A DNA stretch of 64,000 bases from Narthecium ossifragum (lineage: Eukaryota > Streptophyta > Magnoliopsida > Dioscoreales > Nartheciaceae). The notes beneath the pieces are model-generated. The model did not search any database, was not told where the DNA came from, and was given only the letters and a program-made list of their open reading frames with translations. The translations under genes were made by a program, and so were the position numbers. The stretch covers positions 16,544,492 to 16,608,491 of the forward strand of contig OY986971.1 in the NCBI GenBank assembly GCA_963920575.1. Reading direction: 5' to 3'. Below, piece after piece: positions 31,294-42,805 of the stretch. The number at the start of each line of letters is the position of its first letter. Position 1 is the stretch's first letter.

Positions 31294-32262
31294 TCACCCG
31301 CCGATGGTACACGTCGTTTGGAAGATGTTGGTCCGCAGCCAATTGTTGTCGACCTCCTCCTTGGGCGTCAGGAAACTCTTTCGCAGGACCAGGGTCTCCT
31401 GGCCGTCACCATACAGAATCTCCCCTTCACCGCCATACCCATCGAAGATGGGTTCGGTGGGGTCCGCCTGATCATCCGCGTCTTCGTTAAGGAGCAGAGC
31501 CTTCCCTGGCCGACTAGCAGGTAGGCTATAGTCCGAAGCCCGGTGGCCCACTTCTCCACAACGAAAACACCTGAAGGTGGATCCCGATGCCGGATTTGGG
31601 GGAACGGGCCGTGGACCCGGTGGCTTCGCTGGAGGTGGTCGTGGAGTCCGTCCCATGGCAGACGCCCGAGCTTGCTGTTTCTCCGCCGTCAATACCCGCT
31701 CATAGGCCTCGGACACCGTCCACAATGTGTGAAGGCTCAGTGCGTCCTGGAGAGATAGTCGCAGCCCTCCGAGGTATCTAGCGACCGTTTGCTCCTCCGT
31801 CTCCGAAAGGTCGTTCCTGGCAAGCAACTGATAGAATTCTTCAGTATATTCTTCACCAGATCGCATACCTTGGTGAAGCGTATGAAGTTTCTGGAAGAGG
31901 GACTGGGTATATCCGAACGGAAGGAAGTGCTCCTTCAGCTTCTTCTTCATCTTCTCCCAGTTTTGGATCTTGTCCTTTTGCCGCTTCTCACAAACCCTCT
32001 TCAGTTGTTCCCACCATGCTGAAGCTCGTCTCTTCAACTTGATAGACACCAACTTCACCTTGATGTCGTCGGGAACCTCCCGAAACTCGAATATACGCTC
32101 CACTTGATGAAGCCAGTCAATGAAAACCTCCGGTTGCAACCCTTCCGCGAACTCAGGTATGTCCACCTTGAATCCGTAATCCATGGAGCGGTCCCGCTGG
32201 TCACGGCGAAACTGGGGTTGGTCAGCATACGTATTCTGGAAGGAGGACTCGTCCGACGACAA
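31294..32262 (-). pseudogene. Gag of the gypsy element (322 aa to stop)
   Basis: The frame has a retrotransposon gag core (VKLVSIKLKRRASAWWEQLK; LHQGMRSGEEYTEEFYQLL) and a zinc knuckle, CFRCGEVGHRASDY, in which the final Cys of CX2CX4HX4C is not kept (it reads SDYSLP). It ends at an in-frame TGA after CTIGG, directly before the protease. With a damaged knuckle and the stop, this copy is unlikely to work. Confidence 0.85.
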
Positions 32263-32505
32263 CTCCTCTTCTTCTTCCAGCGAGGGCGTCCGTTCTCGGT
32301 TCTATTGCTGCAGCTGGAGTTGGAGGGCGGCCACCTGTCATTGAAGATCCATGATGTTCCCGCGGGGGAGGCCCATCGTCGACAGGAGGCCGACCACATC
32401 TTCTGGGTGGCGGCGGAGAGACGCTAGGCGGCCGTCGAGCACGTGCGGCTCTGGTTCGAGGCATGGATCCTCTTCCCAGGAACTCATATAGCTCTGGTAC
32501 CACTC

Positions 32506-33006
32506 TGGTGCAGGGTAAACGTGAACCTCTCTATGGGAGAGACAACCAGATTTCTCAAGGGGAGAAACCAAAAACCCTAATTTTTATTCCTCATCAAAAC
32601 TGACCCTTACAAACCCTAAGTTCTCCTTTTAGATTAAGGAGAGACCAGACCAACTCATACATGGACTCTGATATGAATTAACCTAATCCAACTACTAAAC
32701 CCAGAATTCAAATAGGAGAAAACCTACTAGAAATAGGAAATTTGCTAAAAAAGAAAAGACCGAACAAACTGCCTAAAAAGGAAAGTTTTTCACTAAAACT
32801 AAATTTTAAGCCAAAGGAAAAGGAAAAGGAAAGTTTTTCGACTAGTCGCACGCCCTGATCGGACGTCGTGAGAGAAAGTTATGCCCATCCGACGGTCGGG
32901 GTCGTCCAGAGATCTCAGTTGGATGGATGGAGTCCGAACGCGTCCGGATCGCCTCGGGAGCTTCTCTGGATCGGACTCGATCATGTCTGGGCTTGGTCTT
33001 GCATCA
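32506..33006 (-). repeat. 5' LTR of the gypsy element (501 bp), promoter damaged
   Basis: It is similar to the left LTR, but about 70 bp around the strong hairpin are missing near 32830. The TATA region reads CCTTTTAGATTAAGG (32625-32639) instead of CCTTTTATAAATTAAGG. Since this is the transcribing LTR, the element has probably lost its core promoter. Confidence 0.85.
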
Positions 33007-33213
33007 TCCTTCGATCGAACACCACATGTTGACTCCTTGGCCTTCCACGACTCCATCTCCACCATCCACGTCCTTTGATGATGAGATTCCGCCGTTAAAC
33101 CGTCTCTGATGAGTTCTCATCGATCCGTTCGTCAGGAGGGCAATTTCATTATTTTTGAAATAAGCATTCATGATAAAGAACACGTGGGGTTATATCCTTA
33201 AAAACATATAAGA
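33007..33213. other. Short intergenic stretch before the MULE
   Basis: The last part (33157-33222) is one copy of an 85-bp direct repeat whose second copy lies at 34937-35004, so the MULE landed in a pre-existing tandem repeat. Confidence 0.6.
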
Positions 33214-33239
33214 TAAGGTTTTGGCTAAATTTTCAATTA

Positions 33240-33961
33240 TACCCTATAGTTTGACCTATATTTTTATGTGGTCCTTATATTTCAAAAAGTTGCAATACAG
33301 ACCCTCAAATTTAAGAATCTCTCTTATGTGGTCCGCCACGTCACCAACCGTTAGCTGCCGTCCACGATCTGACGGAAAGTGGGGCCACGTGCGCCACACG
33401 TGGCCCAATGTTGTCGCTCCCCGTTACCCCGTGAGGGACTTAACGGGGCGGTCGGGGTTGTTGGCCACATGGCCAACATTTCCCGTGAGAAACCCGAGCC
33501 GACCAACCGCGCCCGGTACACCATCCGCCCGCACACCGACATCATCTCACCGCTCGCCACCCTCACCGTCGAGTTCACCTACTTGGCCCCGCTCCACTCG
33601 TACCCTATAGTTTGACCTATATTTTTATGTGGTCCTTATATTTCAAAAAGTTGCAATACAGACCCTCAAATTTAAGAATCTCTCTTATGTGGTCCGCCAC
33701 GTCACCAACCGTTAGCTGCCGTCCGCGATCTGACGAAAAGTGGGGCCACGTGCGCCACACGTGGCCCAATGTTGTCGCTCCCCGTTACCCCGTGAGGGAC
33801 TTAACGGGGCGGTCGGGGTTGTTGGCCACGTGGCCAACATTTCCCGTGAGAAACCCGAGCCGACCAACCGCGCCCGGTACACCATCCTCCCGCACACCGG
33901 TATCATCCCGCCGCTCGCCACCCTCACCGTCGAGTTCACCTACTTGGCCCCGCTCCACTCG
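33240..33961. repeat. 361-bp tandem duplication inside the MULE
   Basis: Copy 1 is 33240-33600 and copy 2 is 33601-33961. Both run from TACCCTATAG in the TIR to CTCCACTCG in the captured gene. They are the same length and differ at only about ten positions (for example CACGATCTGACGG versus CGCGATCTGACGA). Confidence 0.95.
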
Positions 33962-34680
33962 TCCCTCCCAGACTCGTTCCCCAACTCGGACGACTCATTC
34001 CTCCTCCACAGCGTGATCGTCCCCGGCGCCGCCTCGGGTTCGACCCCCGACTCGGTTCCCAGCGACTGGTTCACCGCGAACAAGAAGCAAGTGTTCGTGG
34101 ATAGCAGGATCCGGAGTGGAGATCGGTGGTGGGGTCGGATGGGTCCATGGAGATGATTAGAGAAGTTTTAGAATGGAGCAATCCCGAGTGGAGATCGGTG
34201 GACTCGGTGGATTCAGAAGGGCGGACGCTGCTGCANNNNNNNNNNNNNNNNNNNNNNNNNNNNNNNNNNNNNNNNNNNNNNNNNNNNNNNNNNNNNNNNN
34301 NNNNNNNNNNNNNNNNNNNNNNNNNNNNNNNNNNNNNNNNNNNNNNNNNNNNNNNNNNNNNNNNNNNNNNNNNNNNNNNNNNNNNNNNNNNNNNNNNNNN
34401 NNNNNNNNNNNNNNNNNNNNNNNNNNNNNNNNNNNCGCCCCTGGAGGCAGCGGCGGCCATCGTAGAAGCTCTCATCGCCGAGCTTCTCCTCGCCAGTCGC
34501 GCCTCCCCTGATCACTCTGATGGCTCCTCCTTCGGCCCCCTCCACCTCGCTGCCGCCGGTGGCCATTTAGACGTCGTGAGCCTACTCGTGTCGAAGGACG
34601 CTTCGGTGGATGCGACGACGAGCGACGGGAGGACGGCTCTGATGGCTTTGCACCTAGCTGGTGGGAGAAGAAGGGTTTCT
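33483..34680 (+). pseudogene. Captured VAPYRIN fragment (MSP domain plus ankyrin repeats)
   Basis: The duplicated start (33483-33600 and again 33844-33961) reads PEPTNRARYTI...ISPLATLTVEFTYLAPLH, the end of an MSP (VAP) domain. After the second copy it continues SLPDSFPNSDDSFLLHSVIV and VPSDWFTANKKQVFVDS. A frame change near 34105 follows, then SMEMIREVLEWSNPEWRSVD; after the N gap come ankyrin repeats (FGPLHLAAAGGHLDVVSLLV). MSP followed by ankyrin repeats in this order is specific to VAPYRIN, a protein needed for arbuscular mycorrhizal colonisation. The N-terminal part of the MSP domain and the later ankyrin repeats are absent, and the frame is broken, so it is a captured pseudogene, not a working copy. 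Confidence 0.88.
34236..34435. other. Assembly gap (200 N)
   Basis: Exactly 200 N, a conventional filler length, so the real size is unknown. It lies in the ankyrin part of the captured VAPYRIN fragment. Confidence 0.99.
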
Positions 34681-34922
34681 CACGGACCCCGTTAAGTCCC
34701 TCACGGGGTAACGAGGAGCAACGACATTGGGTCACGTGTGGCGCACGTGGCCTCACTTTCCGTCAGATCGCGGACGGCAGCTAACGGTTGGTGACGTGGC
34801 GGACCACATAAGAGAGATTCTTAAATTTGAGGGTCTGTATTGCAACTTTTTGAAATATAAGGACCACATAAAAATATAGGTCAAACTACAGGGTACTAAT
34901 TGAAAATTTAGCCTAAGGTTTT

Positions 34923-35060
34923 TACCAATAAGTTATTTTTTGAAATAAGCATCCATGATAAAGAACACGAGGGGTTATATCCTTAAAAACATATAAGATA
35001 AGGTTTTTACCAATAAGTTTCATTGATCTAGGGTTTTTACCAATTATCCATTTATTTTTC

Positions 35061-35091
<31 letters not shown>

Positions 35092-35691
35092 GATGAGATA
35101 GTCCGACGAGCTAGAATACAAAAACTAGCTTACAAAGCTAGATGCCCCCAAGATGCTTAAGCAGCACAGCAAGCCTTTCCAAAAAACAAAAAAAAAACAA
35201 TCTGCCGTAGCACTAAGGCCTCCAATTACCTGCAAAATACAACCCCACCCTAAAAAGTGAGCTGCCAACCAGCATGCTAAACATGTTTAAGTCTTCCGCT
35301 AACCATGCACAATACTTTAATGTGCACAACTGTATTCTTCCGTCAGAGCGTTTGACAGCTCGAGATATCATCATTTGCTGCTGCTATTAAGACGGACAAA
35401 AAGTTTACTTTGCAAATCACAATGCACATATACAATAACCCAGATACCAAATGGGAAACTCTCCTTGACATTGCCAAGTGCCGTCATCAACATTTCTCTT
35501 TTCCTAATATATGCCACCTTACTAATGCTTGATAAAGATAAACCTAGAACGGCTAAGCATATCAAGAATCAAACTTATTACTAATGTGATGCTGATAATA
35601 TTGGGTTCTCTGAACATGAATCACTCCGAAGAAGACGAATTTGCACAGACATAAAGACTCAGATTAAGAGAGAAATAACATATACATGTCA
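34923..35691. other. Intergenic DNA with an ATT microsatellite
   Basis: It contains the second copy of the 85-bp repeat flanking the MULE (34937-35004) and an (ATT)n run at 35060-35091. The remaining 600 bp are AT-rich, and no gene is recognised. Confidence 0.6.
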
Positions 35692-38422
35692 TGTAACTGA
35701 TAAGTCAGATATTATATATAATTAAGTCATTTAAATTATCTTTTTTTAATTCAAGAGTAGTTGCATTTAATATCTTATTGTTTGATTTCATGTTTAAGTA
35801 GATTTTGAGAAAAAATAAAAAAAATTCGGACAAAAATCACTAAATTCTACGAAGAGAATCAACCATTTGAAAATAAGTCACCATAATTCATAAAAAATCT
35901 AAAAATCCTGAAATTCTGAAAGATGAATGAAAACTTGAAGAGATATAACTTTCATGTCGAAGACATTATGAGATTCTCTACACATTGACGCCAGTTTTGA
36001 AGCAAAATTTGATCTATATAAGCTGAAATTTAAAAAGTTGAAGAAATCAATTAATGATGTGGTAGTCAAGCGACCTAGTGAACCAATTCCAACTGACCGA
36101 TCGGTTTTGAGTCCAATAGATCGGTCCGCTGACTTCACCAGTACAGAATTTAGGAAATTGGAGTTTAAATCCAGTTATAATTTCTCAATTCGAGGTTAAT
36201 GGTCTTTGCTATATAAATGGGTTATTTCAGCCGAAAATTATCATCTTTTGGACTACTTTTGGTCGAGAAGGTGAGGGCTTTGAAGACGCCAATTCCATGG
36301 TGATCGACGACTTTCTTCCCAACACTTATGGATCTTTTCCAAAATATGAGTTGCTAATTCTTATAGTTAGGGTCTCATGAAATCCTAATGTAACCATTGA
36401 TTTTCTTTGGTTTAAATCTTATAAACTTCTTCTCAACATGATCTCTCGAATTTGATTTTAATGATAAAAGATTTGAAAGAATATAGCTCTTTTGAAGTAC
36501 TTTTAGTCACATAAACTTTCTGTAATTGTTTGTGTAGATTATTGAGATGGTTTTCTTGTGATTTTTGTTTACCTTTGAGATAATCTATGTTAAGTGAAGA
36601 TAAATCATGCTAAGGTCATTAGGAGTAGAATAATTTAAGATAATCATAGGACCAAAGATGATTTATGCTAAATAATCATCGGTTATGCCGTTGGGAGCAT
36701 CAACTTTCTTTTAATGATTCGTGTGAGCTTGTAGCCATATGATCCATAATATTGAGAGAAAGGGACAAGAGCATAACTAGAAAAGATTAAAGGTGAAGTT
36801 AGGGTGGATTGAGTAATCCATAGATAATCCTTAACTCGGTTCAAACTCCGATCACTTTACTTGCTTTCTTAGGTAATTTTTAGACGATTCACCCCACTTT
36901 TGATTATTCTGCTTAGGATTCGAGTTTCAGGGATTGATTTCGGTTTTCAACATTTTCCTTGTGGATTGATTCCGGCCTTCACCACTAGTCTACTCTGTAT
37001 GATAGTGATTGGATAAGAATTATATTTTTTATTAAAGTTTGCTATGCTTTAATGACAAGTTTTGCGAATGTTTAATTTTTGACGTCGTTACCGGGGAATT
37101 TCGACGGTTAACTTGACTCTTTTTCTTTGATTAGTTAGGTTTTTATCTTTCTTATTTATCCTTTCTTTATTTTACCCTTTTTGGGATTTTTTTGATATTT
37201 TTTTGGAATTTTTGCAGCATTGGAACATATTTTTCTTGAATGAAACAACTCACCGTCTAGAGCAATCGGTCGAGACTGCGCAGTCAAGTAGATCATTTTA
37301 CTTTAAAACTTTTCATTTCAATCACTGTTTTTCGGGTTTTATCCTCTCTTCCAAATCTTCTGTTTTGTTTTTCTCTTTTTGTGTGTGATCTTACATGCAC
37401 GGTAGACGATCCCTAAACAACCCACTGGAACCTTTGGATTTAGAGTTAGAGGCTACATTCCGAACCGCTAAACCCATACGTCAGAATACCTTATGTGACC
37501 TACAATCTACACATTCTTCACTTCAATCTATCTTTGACACATTTGTCACAATGGCTGAAAACGAGGGATCTGTCTTTAACCCTAATAATAATGGCAACAA
37601 TGGTGGGATTGGGGGGGGGGGGCGCACAGCTTGTTCCTTTGAGAAATCACTTCTTATCTGCTGCCTATACTTACACTCCTTCCATTGATTCTCCTGCAAT
37701 CACAGCCTCATACTATGAGATTAGACCTCAAACGATTCAAATGTTTACCCCACTTTCATGGTCTGAGTAATGCGAACCCATATGAGCACATTCACAATTT
37801 TATCGATACCATCATTACCCTTAAGCTGGTGAACTTTAATGATGATGACTTTAAGTTAAAACTTTTCCCCTTCTCTTTGAAGGATAAAGCTAAAAACTGG
37901 TTTCAATGTTTATCTCCACGTTCAATTACAACATGTGACCAACATCAAGAAACATTTTTAAGGAAATTGTTTTTCATAATTAAAACTAAGAAATTTCGGA
38001 CTGAAATCCTTACCTTTGTTCAATTTGAAGACGAGTTTTTCCATGATTCATGGGAGCAATTTAAAGACCTTTTGAGAAAATATCCTCATCATGATATTGA
38101 CAAGTAGGAGTTAACTCGTAAGTTTTATAAAGTCCTTAATGAATGATGTAAAACTAGGGTTGAAACTTGTTGTGGAGGCATTCATTTAGATAAAGATGAT
38201 GATGAGCTCTGGAACCTTTATGAGCAAATCTCCGTTGATTCCCAACAACAATACACAAACCCTAGGAGTCGGCCTACACCTAAGTAGACCTTTGAACTTT
38301 ATGGATTTGATGCCCTTGCTACACAAATTGTCCTTATTAACAAAAGTTTTGATAAACTAGAAATGAGACAACCACCTGAACCTCCACTGTTTCAAGATCA
38401 ACCTCAAACCTGTGCTTTATGC
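35692..38422 (+). mobile_element. Athila-like element, 5' half, decayed
   Basis: The LTR spans about 35692-37078. A tRNA-Asp-type primer site with changes (TGACGTCGTTACCGGGGAA, 37080-37098) follows, then a leader and gag. Similarity to gag ends near 38422 and no pol or 3' LTR is attached. The same LTR family forms the triplicated solo LTR at 57152-60779. A TATA box (CTATATAAAT, 36209-36218) lies about 80 bp downstream of two GATCGG palindromes (36095-36127). Confidence 0.8.
37395..38422 (+). pseudogene. Athila-like gag pseudogene
   Basis: The start MHGRRSLNNPLEPLDLELEA resembles the N-terminus of Athila gag. A frameshift follows at the poly-G run (37611-37621). The core then reads PYEHIHNFIDTIITLKL, KLFPFSLKDKAKNWFQCL and FFHDSWEQFKDLLRKYPHHD, matching the gypsy gag fold and the related working-type gag at 3935-5086. 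Stops at 38107, 38145 and 38287 show it is dead. It ends after CALCSNL, the beginning of a zinc knuckle. Confidence 0.82.
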
Positions 38423-41260
38423 TCTAACCTAACATCGAGCCCTCGCTGGTACTTTGTCACCGGCAAGCCCACCGTATCCATCCACGGCCTACCCTTGACC
38501 TTCCCGTTGCTGATTATACTTTCAAGGTTTGATTTTTATTGGTTTCCCTAGTCGTTTCTCACTGACACATACTTAACTTGTGCTGGACCGGCCCGTTTAT
38601 GCCGAGTTGCGAGTCCGGTCCGTTGTCGCTTGCAAGCTCTGCCTCCCCTACCCCGGGCTCCTCGCCCGCGGGATCCACCTTCTTTGGCTTTGAGCCGAGT
38701 TCACATGCTTCTTGGAGTTCTTCGTCGAGTGCCAATGTTTCCGCCTTTTCCTCAACCTTTGACGGTTCGGTGGACTCGCCTTCGGTGAGATTGGCTGCAC
38801 ACTGCAAGCGCGTTGGTTTTCAGGGTGTTCTCTCTCATCAGCTTCAACACCGCGCGTCCTCATCACATGGTCCTCAGAGCGTAGAGGCTACGGGAACAAT
38901 TGTTACGTACCCTCTAACTCTTTTGTTCGTTGGTGGCTTTCCCCCCATGTCACTCCTTTACCGTTGGACAGCCCGTCTTCACGTGGACCTTGATTACCGA
39001 CGCCATCCGGTCATCTTTATGAGCATGACTACGAGTGCTGAGCAGGGGCGGATCTATGGGTGGGCTGCACCGGGCTGTAGCCCAGGCAGCCCACATGATA
39101 TTTTTTAAAGGGTTTATATATTTTAGTTCATTTAAATTTAATATAAATACATTAAATCCAGCCTATATAATGACTAGCCCACCCGTCAGCCCTCCAGTAC
39201 TGCCAAAGCAGTAAAGAGTCAAAATTAAAATTAAAAGGCAATCCAGTACTGCCAAAGCAGTCAAAGAGTCAAAATTAAAATTAAAAGGTGCTAGGTATAG
39301 GTGGCCTGTTAACATCACCGTAGGAACTAGTCAAAATTAAAAAGTGCCCGAGAGTTAAAATTAAAAAGTGCAATAGCTAGGTGTCAGTGACCAGTGACTG
39401 GGTATTGGGCGGCCTGCTGACATATATTTAGTTCATTTATTCACATTTGTTTACTCGTTCTTCAAAATGTTTAATAGACATATAATTTATTCACATAGTA
39501 TTTGATACTTGCAGGACACCCATGGGTTCAAGGCTTTAAGTTAATGTCGTGGCTCCTAATAGCCCCTTGATTTTATTGTTTTGTCTCTTTTAAAAGCAAT
39601 TTTCTACAACATACAAGATAAAAAAAATGACTTTAAAAGGTTAGTAGTTGTATAATTGAGAGATTAGACCCCACTTGTAATTTTTTTGTTTTCAGAATTA
39701 TTTTACAAATAATTTTACTGTTCAGAAAAGAATGTGCTTTGAATATTGAGAACACTACTTGAGTATTTACTGTTTGGATATTGTCTCTTGTTCTTGTGTA
39801 GAGTAACAATAACTGAAACATAAGAACGGGCCTTTTGAAATCCGTTAGAGATATTACATTAAAATGTGAGCATGTGATTGGTATAGTTTCCATCAAGCAA
39901 ACCATTAGGATAGTGTTAGCCCGGGCGGACTTTAAATCCTGGATCCGCCCCTGGTGCTGAGGCAGTCATTCCATCTCCGGACACAATCGACGAGCACCCA
40001 GAGGTCTTTGCGGACCCCGTGTACCTTGCTTCCAATTCCTCGAGTGACCCCGACGATCTTGATTGGGTGTTTTTACAGAGTGACTCTTCGGACGACACCT
40101 TTACTTCTTCGAGCAGCGACTCTCCGAACGACTCTGACCAGAGTTCTGCGTCCGAGATGGAGTTTCAGTGGGCCGCTCCTGCTACTTGAGCCTGCCTGAC
40201 TTCGTCGACAGTCCGTATCATCACATGCGGACTTCTCAGTATCATCCTTCACCGGCATTCACTTCCGTTTTTCCTGCTTTTGATTAGTAGCTAACATATC
40301 TAGTAGCGATGAGCCGTAGGTGTCCGTTGCTTCTGTCAAGAAACACGGACAAACCACCTCCCGCCTTGTTTCCCGAATATTGAGCCGACACCCACCACCG
40401 CCTGTTTCAGTCTCTAAGGAGCATGAGGGGTGAGTTAGGTGCGCAGTGGTGTACTAGTGGCTTTGACTTTGAGCATAAAGTTGATTTTGAGGTCTTCAGA
40501 GATATTGAGGGACCTAGACCTGGTATTGAGTTGTTCGAGATGCAAGGTTAGCAATATTTAGTAGGACCGTGGCAGCTGATTTTTCCTGATTTTTCCTGAT
40601 TTTGTTCGTCGATTCTATGAGTATGCGAGATCCCACAGCACCGAGCCGCCGTATTTGTCTGCCACCTTACCTAGTTTTCCGGTCCGTGTCGACAAACCTT
40701 CGATTGCTGAGATCGTCCATATTCCTTATGACGTTGACCTTCCTGAGGATCCAGAGCCTGCCCAGCTATCCAGTGTTGACATTTCTCACTCCTTGGCTCA
40801 GAGCTACATGCCGATGTTATTCATGGCTCTTACCTGCATCCTAACTTGTGGTTTGTGGATATAGTCCTGTGGGCGAATGTTTTCAGACAACACACTCTCG
40901 GGAGAATCTGAAACATTCGCCTCCAACTTCGTTATGCAGTGGACTTGCCTGGACTTCTCTTTGATGACATCAAGAAGTTTCAGGTTTCAGTCGCTCGAGG
41001 CTGCCAGACTCAGTCTTACCAAAGCTACTCTACCGCACTGGAGTCTTCTTTTTGCAGTCCTTGCCTCTCAGATTCCAGATGCCTCGGCCACTTTTCGAAG
41101 TGGGCCGAATGTTTCAGTTACTATCACTGCCACTTGGACCCACTCCATGAGTCAGATCAGTCGTCCGCGTGCCCCTGTTCCACCACCTCCTGCTGTTGAG
41201 CCTGAGTCTGAGGTTGCTTCATTGCGAAACTATGTCGAGACACAGTTCTGACCGTTCTAC
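38423..41260 (+). pseudogene. Unidentified decayed coding region, split by a hAT element
   Basis: The sequence is GC-rich and coding-like but full of stops and frame changes. Ser/Asp-rich text (QSDSSDDTFTSSSSDSPNDS) follows the hAT insertion site in the frame of the preceding 176-codon stretch. Later segments read VDKPSIAEIVHIPYDVDLPE, then YAVDLPGLLFDDIKKFQVSV. The style resembles gag-like or putative plant transposon proteins, but I cannot name the family. It is bounded left by the Athila gag remnant at 38422 and fades out after 41260. Confidence 0.4.
39043..39953. mobile_element. Non-autonomous hAT element (911 bp), CAGGGGCGGATC type
   Basis: Termini CAGGGGCGGATC and GATCCGCCCCTG are inverted repeats, flanked by a perfect 8-bp duplication GTGCTGAG (39035-39042, 39954-39961). 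The interior is AT-rich with a local direct repeat (CAGTACTGCCAAAGCAGT near 39197 and 39244) and has no transposase. Termini of this type are common in plant hAT families. Confidence 0.93.
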
Positions 41261-42805
41261 TGGCGTTTTGATACTATTGAGACCTTGTTACACTATCTTC
41301 CAGGCGTTGCCAGGTCTTCTTCTTCTGCACATCCAGATCAGCCAGTTTGCTTTGTTTTGCTTCTTTTTGGTGGTGTGGTTGTTTTGGAATTGATGATTGA
41401 GATGTTCTCTGTGAGGTTGGTTGGTTTATTGCTATATGTCGGCTTTATATTCTCTGGTGGGTCTCCTCATTATTTTCCTATATTTTTATACTTTGTGGAT
41501 TGAATGCTTGTACAGGTTCGATATACCATGATATACAAAGGAGACATTGTCCAAATTTTATCTGATTTTCGTACCTTGTGGGTTTTTGTTGTAAATTCTT
41601 TGATAATTCACTTGATTTTTTGGAAAGGTATTTATTTCTTTGACAGGATATGGTAATGCGATCAATTTGGAGGCAATGCTTAATCGCTAACTTTTGGTTA
41701 CCTCTATCTTCCCTACCTCTTGCATTATACCTCTTGCATTATATGATTGACTTCTTCCAATTTATTATGATGCTTCACTTGTTTAGTCTTGAGGTATGTG
41801 ATATAGGTGATAGAAGCTTGACTATTTTTGACAGAGGTATGCAACATATTTCTGGAGGTGGAAGTAATTTTATGGCATCATTATGGTTATCTCTAAACTT
41901 TATTCCTTGATCTATTAATTTTATGATTTAGTGTAATTAAGGACAATTACATTTAAGTTAGGAGGTAGCATTCATGAATTCTATGCTCATATTTTTCTGA
42001 TAACCAATATTATACACCCTTGAGTTATGTCATGAGAATGAGATTGTGATATTTATTGATGAACGATACTTGATTTAGAGACATATTTTATGATTTATTC
42101 TGATTCTTATATGTGATATAAAAGATAGCTAAATTTATGCTATGCATGATATTATTTCTATACTTCAACACTTTTGCCATAAATTAAGGATGACTTGACA
42201 TATCATAATGCACATATTCACTTCCATATGTTAATGAGTTGAAATTAAATTCTAAGCTTGATACTAAGATGGATTTATGACTATATGTCATGTTACATGA
42301 AAATATACAATCATGTGAAAAAAAAACGAGAAGCTTTATATGAAAAGAAGGATTTCATACTTAGTAACTGAGAAAGGTGCTTAACAAGGTATATTGTTTA
42401 CGTAAAACAATTGAAATTCCTGAAAAATGACTAGGTATGATTTTGTAGCCTTCGTGTTTTGAGCATTAAACTCTGAAGGGTGTTCTATACCTAATGCTCT
42501 AAAGCCGTTTGGTTTGGGAGTCACTGGCTTGAACTTCATTACATAGACCATGAAAAAAACTTAAGAAATCATAATATTGCACATGTCATAAAAAAATGAA
42601 GTGATTACAATGTGGTGAATGCAAAGATGTACTTGGATAAGTTCATATTCTTGATTGGTTGAAATGTTTGGATATAATTGATACTTTGAGATATGTGGGA
42701 TTTTTTTTTACACACAGGATGTGTTGGAGCTATTCTTAATTATGGTTAAATATGTTGAAGTGTTCGAAACATATTTGGTATACATTGATTTGCTATTGTT
42801 TTATC
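41261..42805. other. AT-rich intergenic DNA
   Basis: No gene, RNA or element end is recognised. The text around 41520-41560 (ATATACAAAGGAGACATTG) is reminiscent of retroelement 3' regions, but this is weak. Confidence 0.4.

Larger units (their letters stand above)
27650..33006 (-). mobile_element. Ty3/gypsy LTR retrotransposon, near full length but dead
   Basis: LTRs lie at 27650-28219 (3') and 32506-33006 (5'). The primer site TGGTACCAGAGC (minus, one base off the tRNA-Met consensus) is at 32493-32504, and the polypurine tract CCAGAGGAGGA abuts the left LTR. Gag, protease, RT, RNase H and integrase occur in order on the minus strand. A GPY/F-like module (GDRKIGPCEVLQKFNDNAYR) follows the integrase, pointing to a chromovirus-type element, but I see no chromodomain. 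Several in-frame stops break gag-pol. The 5-bp flanks (CAATC and TCCTT) do not match. Confidence 0.92.
33223..34913 (+). mobile_element. Pack-MULE carrying a VAPYRIN gene fragment
   Basis: Long terminal inverted repeats start GGCTAAATTTTCAATTA at both ends (left 33223 onward; right to 34913), about 230 bp each. A perfect 9-bp target-site duplication TAAGGTTTT (33214-33222, 34914-34922) is diagnostic of Mutator-like elements. No transposase is present. The interior is GC-rich coding-type DNA from a VAPYRIN gene. The left TIR together with the first captured bases is tandemly duplicated (361 bp). A run of exactly 200 N (34236-34435) hides part of the interior. Confidence 0.95.

Noticed and set aside
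33351..33939. Duplicate minus-strand frames in the MULE
   Set aside because: They are the reverse strand of the duplicated TIR and VAPYRIN segment and carry no domain.
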